Part shown: piece by piece, positions 8,894 through 18,446 of the stretch
Layout of the letters: each line of letters begins with the position of its first letter
Numbering within the stretch: the stretch's first letter is position 1
Assembly (NCBI GenBank): GCA_030652995.1
Contig: JAUSAG010000015.1
Location: forward strand, 55,111-119,110
Direction: 5' to 3'
DNA: 64,000 nucleotides
Origin: Methylotenera sp.
GTDB lineage: Bacteria; Pseudomonadota; Gammaproteobacteria; Burkholderiales; Methylophilaceae
Made by a program: the position numbers and the translations under genes
The notes under the pieces: generated by a model
What the model was told of the DNA's origin: nothing
Seen by the model: only the letters and a program-made list of their open reading frames with translations
The model's database searches: none

Positions 8894-9727
8894 TTGGCAA
8901 TTATTATGATTAATCCAACCGATGCCACAATTATCGACTCCCGTGTTGCATACCCGATTGATGAATGCGTAGCCAAAATGCTTGGTTGGATGCAAGGCCC
9001 TGAGCGCCTTGAAAGGATTAAAGTAGATGAGCGTGGCATCCTTCCTCATATGTTGCCACATATAAGTCGTTTGGTTTATACCCTTGATGAACATCTGGAT
9101 CAACTCAAAGAAAGAGCTCGCCTAGAGCTTTTTGATGCGGCTGATGCTTATGCAGATGCGCCAAATGGAACTCATCAGAAAGATGAACTTAGCGACATCA
9201 TTGATCAAAAATACATTGCCATTGAGGATTGTGCAGAGCTTATTAAGAAAGCCCATTTTTATAAATCAGAAATTAGAAAAGAACTCGAAAAAGATAATCT
9301 CTCGCAGCTCAAAATCGATCATGTTGAAAAAGATGAGGACGGTCTAGATATAATCTACATTAAGCTCGATAGTCTTGATGATTGGGCTAAAAAATATCAG
9401 GTTAATATCATCGATATGCCGGAAACAATCATAGATATCATCTCACAGCCGCAAGCTGCTCCAAGTGTTACGCTAAGAAAATCGCAGCGCGATAATGCAT
9501 TAAGTTTAGTGTTAAACGATATTCTTAGGATAAATCCTCAAGCTACAACTGCTAAAGTTGTTTCGGAACTACGTATTCTTGCTGGTGAAAAACATAGCGT
9601 CATCATTTCAATTATTGATGAAGGCGTTAAATGGATTGGTGATGATGGCGAAACACAAATTACTTCCAGGGATGCGCTAGGCGAACGCATTCGATATTGG
9701 AGAAAACACAGGTTAAACCAAGACTAA
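8894..9727 (+). CDS. Hypothetical protein
   Basis: 277 aa ORF immediately upstream of the vapE-like gene. Confidence 0.5.
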   Translation: MAIIMINPTDATIIDSRVAYPIDECVAKMLGWMQGPERLERIKVDERGILPHMLPHISRLVYTLDEHLDQLKERARLELFDAADAYADAPNGTHQKDELSDIIDQKYIAIEDCAELIKKAHFYKSEIRKELEKDNLSQLKIDHVEKDEDGLDIIYIKLDSLDDWAKKYQVNIIDMPETIIDIISQPQAAPSVTLRKSQRDNALSLVLNDILRINPQATTAKVVSELRILAGEKHSVIISIIDEGVKWIGDDGETQITSRDALGERIRYWRKHRLNQD

Positions 9728-9830
9728 GCCAAGGCTCCCCAGATTAACCCAAGACTAATTCTAAGTACCAAAAAATAGCTGTTCAAATGCTTTCCACGCG
9801 GCCAACACCGCGCAAATATGGAGAGTAAAT

Positions 9831-11342
9831 ATGAACAGATCAGCACCAAAAGCATTAGATAGTGCAGCATTGTGGGAGGCAATTAAACCAGCTTCTATCG
9901 ATGAGTCACTATCACTAATAAGCAGTGACAAGGTTGTTGAAATAAAGCCACCTCAAGTCAATCAACCTGAAACTAAGCCACATTTAACTCAATCGCAAAT
10001 AACTGATAGTGCCTCAGATTCTGCAACGGGATCTAAGAGCGAACACTTAGTAAGAACTGACTCGCAAGAAAGTGGTGTTGCAAATATTGAAAATGCCATG
10101 CCCTTAAGCCCCTTAAGTTTTCCGAATCTTCCACGTAAGATCGATAATCAGAAGCCTTGCACATACGCAAATATCAGATATCTATTGATGGCGTATGGCA
10201 TCATCATTCGATATAACGTCATCAGCAAAAAGGTTTATATCGCAATCCCCGGCGTAAACGGAACGCCAGATAATGCCGATAATGTAGCGATAACTCATAT
10301 CTATAGTTTGGCTAATCTTAACGATATGGCGACTGGTCAAATTATGAACTTGATTGGTGTGATCGCTGATAAGAACCAATTTAATCCGGTAGCAGACTGG
10401 CTTATGCGTAAGCCTTGGGATGGTGTAGATCGGCTTACAACTTTTTATGCCACTTTAGTACAACGTGCTGGCTATCCTGAAGAGCTTAAACAGACGCTGA
10501 TGTATCGCTGGCTGCTAAGTGCAGTTGCTGCCGTACTCAAATCCAGTGGCTTCAAGGCTAGAGGCGTACTCACCCTGCAAGGCCCGCAGTCTATTGGTAA
10601 AACCTCATGGATCAGTGCATTAGTGCCGGACGCCATTTTGCGAGAAGGTGTACTGAAACTTGATCATCATCTTGATGCTGGCAATAAAGATTCAATCATT
10701 ACTGCTGTCTGTCACTGGATTGTAGAAATTGGCGAACTGGACTCTAGCTTTAAAAAAGACATTGCACGCTTAAAAGGCTTTCTGACAGCTGATCGCGACA
10801 AAGTGCGCAGACCTTACGGCAGAACTGATTCAGAATACCCACGCCGCACAGTATTCTGCGCCACCGTCAATGAACATGATTTTCTGGTTGATTCCACGGG
10901 GAACAGCCGCTGGTGGTCGATTCCTGTGACATCAATCAACTATCAACACGGCATTGATATGCAACAGTTGTTTGCGCAGCTAGCAGTAGATTTTGAGCAA
11001 GGCGCGCAATGGTGGCTTACTCGTGAAGAAGAGCAGTTACTTGAGCTACATAATAAAGAGCATCGTAACGTCAGTGCAATTCGTGAGCGCATTCTCGAAG
11101 CTTTAGACCTTGATTACGTCAATGACAGTGGTCTACCTGCCCTTACTCCTACACAGTTATTACAAAAGCTTGATATTAAAAATCCTAGTAATTCGCAAAG
11201 CAAAGAATGTGCATCGGTGCTACGCGAGTTTATTGGCGAATCTAAAAAAATCCAAGGGCAATACAAATGGCGCATTCCTTTCAGGAAAGAGGGCTGGGCA
11301 CCTTTACTTGCACCTAAAGCGACAACGGATGATGACTTTTAA
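9831..11342 (+). CDS. Virulence-associated E (VapE) family protein / primase-helicase-like
   Basis: 503 aa; KPWDGVDRLTTFYATL, GPQSIGKTSWISAL (Walker A), IVEIGELD, ATVNEHDFLVDSTGNSRWWSIPV. Confidence 0.88.
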   Translation: MNRSAPKALDSAALWEAIKPASIDESLSLISSDKVVEIKPPQVNQPETKPHLTQSQITDSASDSATGSKSEHLVRTDSQESGVANIENAMPLSPLSFPNLPRKIDNQKPCTYANIRYLLMAYGIIIRYNVISKKVYIAIPGVNGTPDNADNVAITHIYSLANLNDMATGQIMNLIGVIADKNQFNPVADWLMRKPWDGVDRLTTFYATLVQRAGYPEELKQTLMYRWLLSAVAAVLKSSGFKARGVLTLQGPQSIGKTSWISALVPDAILREGVLKLDHHLDAGNKDSIITAVCHWIVEIGELDSSFKKDIARLKGFLTADRDKVRRPYGRTDSEYPRRTVFCATVNEHDFLVDSTGNSRWWSIPVTSINYQHGIDMQQLFAQLAVDFEQGAQWWLTREEEQLLELHNKEHRNVSAIRERILEALDLDYVNDSGLPALTPTQLLQKLDIKNPSNSQSKECASVLREFIGESKKIQGQYKWRIPFRKEGWAPLLAPKATTDDDF

Positions 11343-11506
11343 GTTTCGACCTAAGTTGCCCCCACTACTTTTGATGGTCAGTTGGATGCGTGAATTGGCT
11401 TCTAAGGTGGGGGTGGGAGGGGTAGCAGATTGGTGAAATTGCTAAAGGTATAAATTGAGATACAGCTGGGTGAAGTTCAGTTAACAGAATGGACAAGTTT
11501 TAAAAG

Positions 11507-11587
11507 TGCTACCACCCCTACCCCGAGTGGAAAGGCTTGCAGTACAGCGGGATGTGCAGTGGCAGCAGGTGGTAGCAAGTTTTTTTA
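11507..11587 (+). terminator. Possible long-loop terminator / hairpin
   Basis: TGCTACCACC (11507-11516) and its perfect complement GGTGGTAGCA (11568-11577), followed by a T run. Confidence 0.35.
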
Positions 11588-11629
11588 GTGTACAGACATC
11601 ACAAACATATAAATTAATTGGAGTTAAAA

Positions 11630-11899
11630 ATGACACAAATTTTAAAAAATGAACCTGACGAATTGTCGCAAGATGACCTTATCGTCCAAACAATACTAGG
11701 CAATATACCGAGATTAGTTCGCGACCAAGACCTTTTTGCTGAAGATTTAATGGGTCGAGATGCTTGGAAGACGTTTAGTAAAGGTATGCGGATAGTTATT
11801 GGTGGTGTGATCTACAGGCTAGTTGAAAGTAAATTGCTGCCACTTACTTATGTAGGTAAGACTAGTAGCAATAAAAATATTTATAGGCTTGCTTATTAA
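11630..11899 (+). CDS. Hypothetical protein
   Basis: ATG at 11630 with ggag RBS; upstream of the integrase. Confidence 0.5.
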   Translation: MTQILKNEPDELSQDDLIVQTILGNIPRLVRDQDLFAEDLMGRDAWKTFSKGMRIVIGGVIYRLVESKLLPLTYVGKTSSNKNIYRLAY

Positions 11900-11978
11900 A
11901 TCTTGCCACATCTTGATTGCGGTGCATTTCAGGCCGCAATCATCAACGACTTCATATCAAATTATTCAGGAGAATATT

Positions 11979-13187
11979 ATGGCAATTGTAAAGTTAACCC
12001 AGCAGTTTATTGATAACCAATTAGTATGTCCTCAAGGTTCTCAACGCACAGAGTTCGTCAGTGACGAGCGTAGTGGCTTGTATGTCGAGGTCCGTAGTTC
12101 TAGTAATGGTCAAGGTACGTACTATCTAAGATACAAAGATCAAAGCGGCAAATCATGTCATCAGAAAATAGGACGTACTGTAGATATTAGCCTAGCTGAT
12201 GCACGTCGTAAGGTTAAGGAACTGAAAGCGGAAATTGAGCTTGGTGCCGATCCACGCGCTGAAGAAAAAGCACGCAAAGCGGTCATTACGTTTGATGAGT
12301 TTTTTAACGATCACTACTTACCTTATGTGAAGCCTCGCAAGCGTAGCTGGGAGCGTGACGAAGAGCTCTACCGTTTACGCATCAAGGCGGTTTTTGGTGC
12401 TAAGCGCTTGAATCAGGTATCGCGTTTGCAGATTCAAACTTTTCATTCAAGTTTGATTGCTGAAGGCTTGGCAGCAGCTACGGCCAATCATCATATAAAA
12501 CTGATCAGGCACATGCTGAATCTCAGTGTCGAGTGGGAAATGCTGGAAAAGAACCCGGCGAGCCGCATTCATATGTTTGCAGAAGATAACAAAGTGGAGC
12601 GTCTTATGACCAATGAGCAGCTTACTAACTTACTTCATGTGCTTAGAACCGATTCCCGTCGTTCAGTATGTTTGATTGCATTATTCTTACTTGCAACTGG
12701 CTGCCGCTTAAGTGAGGCGTTACGTGCTACGTGGTCGCAAGTGGACCAACAGAAGCGGATCTGGCGAATTCCAGCTAGCAATAGTAAAAGTAAACGCATG
12801 AGACCGGTGCCACTCAATGACACTGCATTTGAAGTAATTAATCAACTTAATACGGAAGGAGTGTATGAACATTTATTTATTAACAGTAAGACAAAAGCAC
12901 CATATACCTGTGTGGCTAATGTCTGGCACAAATTAAGAGCTAAAGCAGGGATGCCAGGGCTTCGTTTGCATGATTTGCGTCACAATGCGGCATCTAATCT
13001 CATAAACTCGGGAAGCAGTCTTTATATCGTTCAGCAGATCTTGGGTCACAGTGTTCCTTCAGTTACGCAGCGGTATGCCCATATTTCTGTTAAGTCTTTG
13101 AATGATGCTAGTGACAACGCTTCTGCGATTATCAAAGAGGCTTCGAAGCCAGGTGTGGCGGAAGAGCCGGTAGAAAAGGCTGCCTAA
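11979..13187 (+). CDS. int: Tyrosine-type recombinase/integrase
   Basis: Likely start ATG 11979 after aggagaatatt; catalytic boxes TGCRLSEAL, LRLHDLRHNAAS, LGHSVPSVTQRYAH. Confidence 0.93.
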   Translation: MAIVKLTQQFIDNQLVCPQGSQRTEFVSDERSGLYVEVRSSSNGQGTYYLRYKDQSGKSCHQKIGRTVDISLADARRKVKELKAEIELGADPRAEEKARKAVITFDEFFNDHYLPYVKPRKRSWERDEELYRLRIKAVFGAKRLNQVSRLQIQTFHSSLIAEGLAAATANHHIKLIRHMLNLSVEWEMLEKNPASRIHMFAEDNKVERLMTNEQLTNLLHVLRTDSRRSVCLIALFLLATGCRLSEALRATWSQVDQQKRIWRIPASNSKSKRMRPVPLNDTAFEVINQLNTEGVYEHLFINSKTKAPYTCVANVWHKLRAKAGMPGLRLHDLRHNAASNLINSGSSLYIVQQILGHSVPSVTQRYAHISVKSLNDASDNASAIIKEASKPGVAEEPVEKAA

Positions 13188-13308
13188 GTTTGTAAAATCG
13201 GGCGGGGTCGGGTGCAGTTGAGGCCCCCCTCGCTATTTTTACCAAATTTTTTTTTCTCAATGTGCCATAATTAATTTTGCTAATAACACTAAATTTAAGA
13301 GGTAGCAT

Positions 13309-15189
13309 ATGGCCGGTTCTGCTTTTCAAACAAATCCATACGACTTGTATAAGTTGCTAGAAGATTGTCACAGAGGGGTAATTCAGTTACCTGACTTTCA
13401 GCGCAGTTGGGTATGGGATGAAGAGCGTATTAAGAGCCTTATTGCATCTGTTTCACGTGCTTTTCCTGTAGGCGCTTTGATGACATTGGATACTGGTGGT
13501 GATGTCAATTTCAAACCTCGACCTATCGAAGGTGCGCCGATTGATTCCAAGCAGGTTTCTCCTCATTCTTTGTTGCTTGATGGTCAGCAACGCATGACAT
13601 CGTTGTATCAGGTTACTTTGCGTAGAAAAGTTGTCGAAACAGTGACCCCTAAAAATAAGAAAGTGAAGCGCTGGTTTTATATTGATATCCGCAAAGCACT
13701 AGAGATGAACGCCGATAGAGAAGAGGCGATTATTGGTGTACCCGAAGATCGTATTATCAGGACTGATTTTGGCCGTGAAATTTTTCTTGATTTGTCTAAA
13801 CCTGAAAATGAATATGCAGCCATGATGTATCCGGTAACGCATGTTTTTGACTGGGATCACTGGCAGGACGGTTTTGATAAGCACTGGAAGGGGGATGAAC
13901 ACGAGGAGGTTCGTGAAACATTCCGAAGTTTTAAACGCCAAGTACTAGAAAATTTTAAATACTATCGTGTGCCAGTTATTTCATTAGATCGATCCACATC
14001 TAAGGAAGCTGTTTGTGTGGTTTTCGAAAAGGTGAATACTGGCGGCAAGCCTTTGGATGCTTTTGAGCTTGTGACAGCAATGTATGCTGCGGATGGGCAT
14101 GAACTTCGTAAGGATTGGTATGGGGATGATGTAACTAAAGGCCGACATAGACGATTTGTAGATACTTTACGACCTGCTGATTCTGAGTCAGGAATTATTG
14201 CTGGTGTAGGTAACACCGATTTTCTTCAAGCAATTTCGTTGTTTTATACCCGTGAACGCAGGAGGGAAGCAGAGCGTGCAGGAAAGCAAGGTAAAGAATT
14301 GCCAGCGGTTATTGGTAACAGACAAGCCTTGTTAAGCCTTCCACTTGTTGCATATAAACAGTATGAAAAGCAAATTGAGCACGGCTTTGTTCAGGCTGCA
14401 AAGTTTCTGCATATGCTTCATATTTATCGTATTTATGATTTGCCGTATCAATCTCAGATTGTGCCACTTGCAGCCATCATTGCTGATATTGGCGATGCTT
14501 GGGAACATGAAGCTAATAGAAGTAAATTAGTACGTTGGTACTGGAATGGGGTTTTCGGTGAGTTGTATGGATCCTCAGTTGAATCTCGTATTGCGCGAGA
14601 TTTCATGGAGGTACCTCGTTGGCTAAACGGGGGCCCGGAGCCATCTACTGTGAGCGAAACTATCTTCAGAGCGGATCGCTTGAAGACAATGCGTATGCGA
14701 TTATCTGCTGCGTACAAAGGGATGAATGCGCTTCTGATGAAAGAAGGGGCTCAAGATTTTCGTTCCGGTCAGAAATTTGATCACACAGTTTTCTTTGGTG
14801 AAAACGTGGATATTCATCATATTTTCCCGCAGGATTGGTGTAAAAAACAGGAAATTAAACCTGTCGTGTTTGATTCCATAATTAACAAAACACCGTTATC
14901 TTTCAGAACTAACCGCATCATAGGCGGTGTTGCTCCGTCTGAATATCTTGCAAAGCTGGAGAAAGGTGATGCTCAGACGCCAGCGATTGCACCTCAAAAT
15001 CTTGATAATTACTTGAGATCACACCTAATTGATCCAGTAATTCTTCGTAGTAATGATTTCAATGCTTTCATGATTGACAGGCAAAAAAGATTGTTGGGAC
15101 TGATTGAGCATGCAACAGGTAAGGCCGCATATACTGGAGAGCTGCCTGATGAAGGGGTAGATGTTGAAACAGAGCCGATTGGTTTATAA
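13309..15189 (+). CDS. DUF262 domain protein with C-terminal HNH-like (GmrSD/DUF1524-type) nuclease region
   Basis: 626 aa; QLPDFQRSWVWDEERIKSL, LLLDGQQRMTSLYQ, C-terminal NVDIHHIFPQDW...SIINKTPLSFRTNRIIGG. Confidence 0.85.
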   Translation: MAGSAFQTNPYDLYKLLEDCHRGVIQLPDFQRSWVWDEERIKSLIASVSRAFPVGALMTLDTGGDVNFKPRPIEGAPIDSKQVSPHSLLLDGQQRMTSLYQVTLRRKVVETVTPKNKKVKRWFYIDIRKALEMNADREEAIIGVPEDRIIRTDFGREIFLDLSKPENEYAAMMYPVTHVFDWDHWQDGFDKHWKGDEHEEVRETFRSFKRQVLENFKYYRVPVISLDRSTSKEAVCVVFEKVNTGGKPLDAFELVTAMYAADGHELRKDWYGDDVTKGRHRRFVDTLRPADSESGIIAGVGNTDFLQAISLFYTRERRREAERAGKQGKELPAVIGNRQALLSLPLVAYKQYEKQIEHGFVQAAKFLHMLHIYRIYDLPYQSQIVPLAAIIADIGDAWEHEANRSKLVRWYWNGVFGELYGSSVESRIARDFMEVPRWLNGGPEPSTVSETIFRADRLKTMRMRLSAAYKGMNALLMKEGAQDFRSGQKFDHTVFFGENVDIHHIFPQDWCKKQEIKPVVFDSIINKTPLSFRTNRIIGGVAPSEYLAKLEKGDAQTPAIAPQNLDNYLRSHLIDPVILRSNDFNAFMIDRQKRLLGLIEHATGKAAYTGELPDEGVDVETEPIGL

Positions 15190-15423
15190 GCTGAAATGAC
15201 GTCTGCCGTCTAGGCTGCTTGCTTAGGTCAAGAGTAACACTGATTGAGCGGGGTGAGTGCAAAACTGGCTCCCCTCGCCCCACCCATGTGCGCATACGTG
15301 ACTTTTTCGCAGGGGTGATACTCAGCCCATCCCCGAAGTTTCAATACGTCATTATGTTGCAATGTCGTTGATGTTGATTCAAGGACAGCAGATCTCACAT
15401 TAATTTATAACTTACCATCAGCT

Positions 15424-15460
15424 CAGCCCGTAAAGCCTAACCGCTTGCGGGCTTTTTTAC
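15424..15460 (+). terminator. Intrinsic terminator-like hairpin (CAGCCCG...CGGGCTTTTTT)
   Basis: AGCCCG/CGGGCT stem and T run; shares 20 nt with 6303-6322. Confidence 0.5.
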
Positions 15461-15482
15461 GTCTATTATCAGGAGATTTTCC

Positions 15483-15797
15483 ATGAAGATTACATTTGAA
15501 CTACAAGGCAACACACTCGAATATGAAAATGATGCTGTCACTGATGCGTCAGAAATGGGTCATGCTTTTGGAGACGGTGAAGAAGGACATGAGTATTGTT
15601 ACGCACAAACGTGGCAGGATTTTATTGGTACTGCTTTTCATTTGATTCAACAGACAGGCGGCAATCTGATGCTTAATGGGCAACAAATTCATGCGGCAAG
15701 CTTTGAAGAAACGAATGGGATGCCAGTCACAAAAGAGACGTTAGTAATTTTGGCGAATTCTGAAACAATTCCACTAGGGTACATACTCAAGTTGTGA
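15483..15797 (+). CDS. Hypothetical protein
   Basis: 104 aa ORF with caggag RBS. Confidence 0.5.
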   Translation: MKITFELQGNTLEYENDAVTDASEMGHAFGDGEEGHEYCYAQTWQDFIGTAFHLIQQTGGNLMLNGQQIHAASFEETNGMPVTKETLVILANSETIPLGYILKL

Positions 15798-16029
15798 CAC
15801 AGTGGCATCGACCCCGCAAAGTCAGCTTTTATATAAATCCGGCTCGGTTATTTTCGGCAGAAAATGCAGTGGTAACTGATTGATCTACATGATTTTTAGA
15901 TAGATGAAAAAGCTGATGCTTCCATAATAAGTTCGGTATATTTTCGGTTTTTGAGATTTTAGGGAGATACATCAAAAAAATTACTTAAAATTCTTCTACT
16001 TTTAGAATTCATAGTGAGCGCTCACCTGT

Positions 16030-16074
16030 ACTTTTAATCCGTTTGTCGTGGGTTCGATCCCCGCACACCTACCA
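16030..16074 (+). other. 3' tRNA-Lys(UUU)-like fragment, putative attachment site (island end)
   Basis: ACTTTTAATCCGTTTGTCGTGGGTTCGATCCCCGCACACCTACCA: anticodon loop CTTTTAA, T-arm GTGGG-TTCGATC-CCCGC and CCA end present; no D-arm or 5' acceptor upstream. Confidence 0.65.
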
Positions 16075-16082
16075 AGATATAT

Positions 16083-16118
16083 AAGGCTTAGTCAGAAGTG
16101 GCTAAGCCTTTTTCTTTT
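16083..16118 (+). terminator. Rho-independent terminator
   Basis: GGCTTAG...CTAAGCC stem followed by TTTTTCTTTT just after the tRNA fragment. Confidence 0.75.
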
Positions 16119-16656
16119 GTATTTTGGGGTTGCGCTGGGGGGTTACGTTTAAGTTGTTCGGTTGAAGTTCTTTCATCAAACATACCCACCCATACCCTCA
16201 ATAAATATATTGAAAAAAATTAGGGGGTTAGCCATTGTGGAAAACCTTCATATCACTCTTGAAAGCCTTTCACATTAAGTGCATCCTTTTGAAGTATTTA
16301 TGGTGTTATTCAACTCGTAATGTTTTTCTTAGGGCGCTAATGCCAACTGATGTTAAACGAACACATGCCTTTCCCATCAAAAAACTCAAATTCACTATAT
16401 GGAAGATGATCATGAATCCAATATGAAAGTCGGCGCCTTCTTTACATTTACCCATAAACCAAGGAATACAAATACAAGCTGTTGCTCCCATTAGTCAATT
16501 TTATCTTTATGGTTTTAATTGTTGCATTACAATGTGATAGATATAGTAATTATACAAACAAAGTCGCTATAATTGTCGTGTTTGAAAAGTTGCAGTTTCA
16601 CCCTCCCCATATTTTTAAAAACCACCTTTAATCACAAAAATTTTCGATACAAATTG

Positions 16657-16968
16657 ATGTCTTTTAATTTAAATGCTGTTCAGTTGCGATACGTGTTCAA
16701 AAATCTTCTTTTAATTGCTGGATTAATCGCAATTTTCGTGTCTGTCACTCAGCAACATTTCGCGGCAGATGATGCCGAATCTTTCGGCAATGGCAAAGTG
16801 ACAGTTGTGCAGTTTGATAAAGATAATAACCGCGATAGCGGAGATAAAGCATTTATTGGAACCGTTGTATATCATCAAAATTCCGAAAAAAGTTCTATTT
16901 ACTACTTTTATAGTGCTAGGTATCAAGAGCCAACTTTACTGGTTCATCTAAAGCCCCCAAAAGCATAA
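16657..16968 (+). CDS. Hypothetical secreted/membrane-anchored protein upstream of czcCBA
   Basis: MSFNLNAVQLRYVFKNLLLIAGLIAIFVSV... hydrophobic N-terminus. Confidence 0.5.
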   Translation: MSFNLNAVQLRYVFKNLLLIAGLIAIFVSVTQQHFAADDAESFGNGKVTVVQFDKDNNRDSGDKAFIGTVVYHQNSEKSSIYYFYSARYQEPTLLVHLKPPKA

Positions 16969-17153
16969 TTTTCAAATGGCTTAATTCTTGCAAGCTTAAT
17001 GATTAGGTTTGCTTGAATATACAAGCGCAGTCGTTGCTGATCCATATGATGGCTAGATCTAGACATCATGCGCACAGCGCGAAATCAATCTTAGTAATTT
17101 TTGTTACTAGTTAATTGTTATTAATTAGTTGAGATTATTCACACAGGAAAAAA

Positions 17154-18446
17154 TTGTTTATGCATAGTTTTGGTGCAAGAGAGCTGTTAGCATGCTCTAA
17201 AAAGGGTTATTTCATTTCAATTGTATTTTTTATGGCTGGGTTTACACACAGCCAGGTCGCGTATTCGGCACCAAGTTATAGCTTGCTGCAAATTGTGACC
17301 ATCGCAGCAGAACAAAACCCCTCAATCAATATTTCAAAAGCACGTGAAGACTCTGCCGCAGCATCTGTCATTACAGCGACTACTTTTGCTAATCCGCAAT
17401 TTGAAATTGGAGCAGGCCCTTCAAATTACATAACCCCGGGTGGGCAAGGTAACAATCGTAACTGGGGTATGGCGTTATCACAGCCTTTAGATTTCCCCAG
17501 TGTGCGCAATGCCAGAAGAGAATTTGCTGAAAGCAATGTGCAGGTGGCAACGCTAGGTATTGAACTCACAAAAACGAGTGTACGTGCACGTGTAAAAAGT
17601 GCTTTTTACGATGTATTGCAACGTCAGGCAGTACTTGAAATTGCAGAAACGGATCGTAATTTACTCAAAGATATCCGTGAACGTATCAAATTACGCGTCG
17701 ATGTTGGTGAATCTCCAAAGTACGAACTGATTAAAGCCGATACTGAGTCATTGGCAGCAGAACGAGATTATCAGGTAGCCCGAGTGAGGGTTACCGAAGC
17801 CAAAGCGTATCTGCGCGGCTTGATCGGTGCTGCAGTGCCAGAGGATTACGATCTCGCTGGCGAATTGCCGCTAAGTTCAAGTTTGCCGGGTATTGACGAC
17901 ATTCGTGATCGAATCAATGACGCTACACAGTTGAAGCAAATCCGTGCCGCGATCAAAACTTCTGAGGCAAACTTGCGCCTGCAGGAACAATTAGTGAATC
18001 CAGGTTTGACCGTTCGTGCCGGCATTGAGCAGGATCCTGATTTACGCCAGCTGCGCCTAGGTATTTTAATTCCGATTCCGGTTTGGGATAAGCGTACCGG
18101 CCCGATTGCACAAGCAGCGGCAGAAGTCAGAGAAGCGAATGCAATTTTGAGTGAGCGTGAACTGGCGATTAAGCGTGATATTGAATCTGCCTATCAGCGC
18201 TATTTAATTGCACAACAGCAGGTTGCCGCATTTGAGAATGGATTGCTATCACAGGCTGAGGCCGTGTTCAAAGTGGCTGAAGCTGCTTACCGCTTTGGCG
18301 AGCGCGGTATTCTGGATTACCTTGATGCGCAGCGTACCAAGCGTGTTGTGAGAAAAGACTATTTATCTGCGCGTTACGAATATATCAATACCATGCTGGA
18401 AATTGAACGCTTGCTTGGCTATGAACTTTTGGAGGTTAAATCTTAA
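17154..18446 (+). CDS. czcC: TolC-family outer membrane efflux protein (CzcC-like)
   Basis: 430 aa OMF; coupled to downstream adaptor and RND pump. Confidence 0.85.
   Translation: MFMHSFGARELLACSKKGYFISIVFFMAGFTHSQVAYSAPSYSLLQIVTIAAEQNPSINISKAREDSAAASVITATTFANPQFEIGAGPSNYITPGGQGNNRNWGMALSQPLDFPSVRNARREFAESNVQVATLGIELTKTSVRARVKSAFYDVLQRQAVLEIAETDRNLLKDIRERIKLRVDVGESPKYELIKADTESLAAERDYQVARVRVTEAKAYLRGLIGAAVPEDYDLAGELPLSSSLPGIDDIRDRINDATQLKQIRAAIKTSEANLRLQEQLVNPGLTVRAGIEQDPDLRQLRLGILIPIPVWDKRTGPIAQAAAEVREANAILSERELAIKRDIESAYQRYLIAQQQVAAFENGLLSQAEAVFKVAEAAYRFGERGILDYLDAQRTKRVVRKDYLSARYEYINTMLEIERLLGYELLEVKS

Noticed and set aside
11403-11420. G-quadruplex-like tract GGTGGGGGTGGGAGGGG
   Set aside because: Only three clean G3+ runs; several G-rich intergenic tracts occur in the island, so the signal is too weak
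7871-11529. 13-nt identity CCTACCCCGAGTG at 7871-7883 and 11517-11529
   Set aside because: A 13-nt match within a 16-kb island is expected about by chance; no further flanking similarity seen
16235-16491. Short ORFs 16235-16426 (+) and 16306-16491 (-) after the tRNA fragment
   Set aside because: Low-complexity translations on both strands with no RBS or family support
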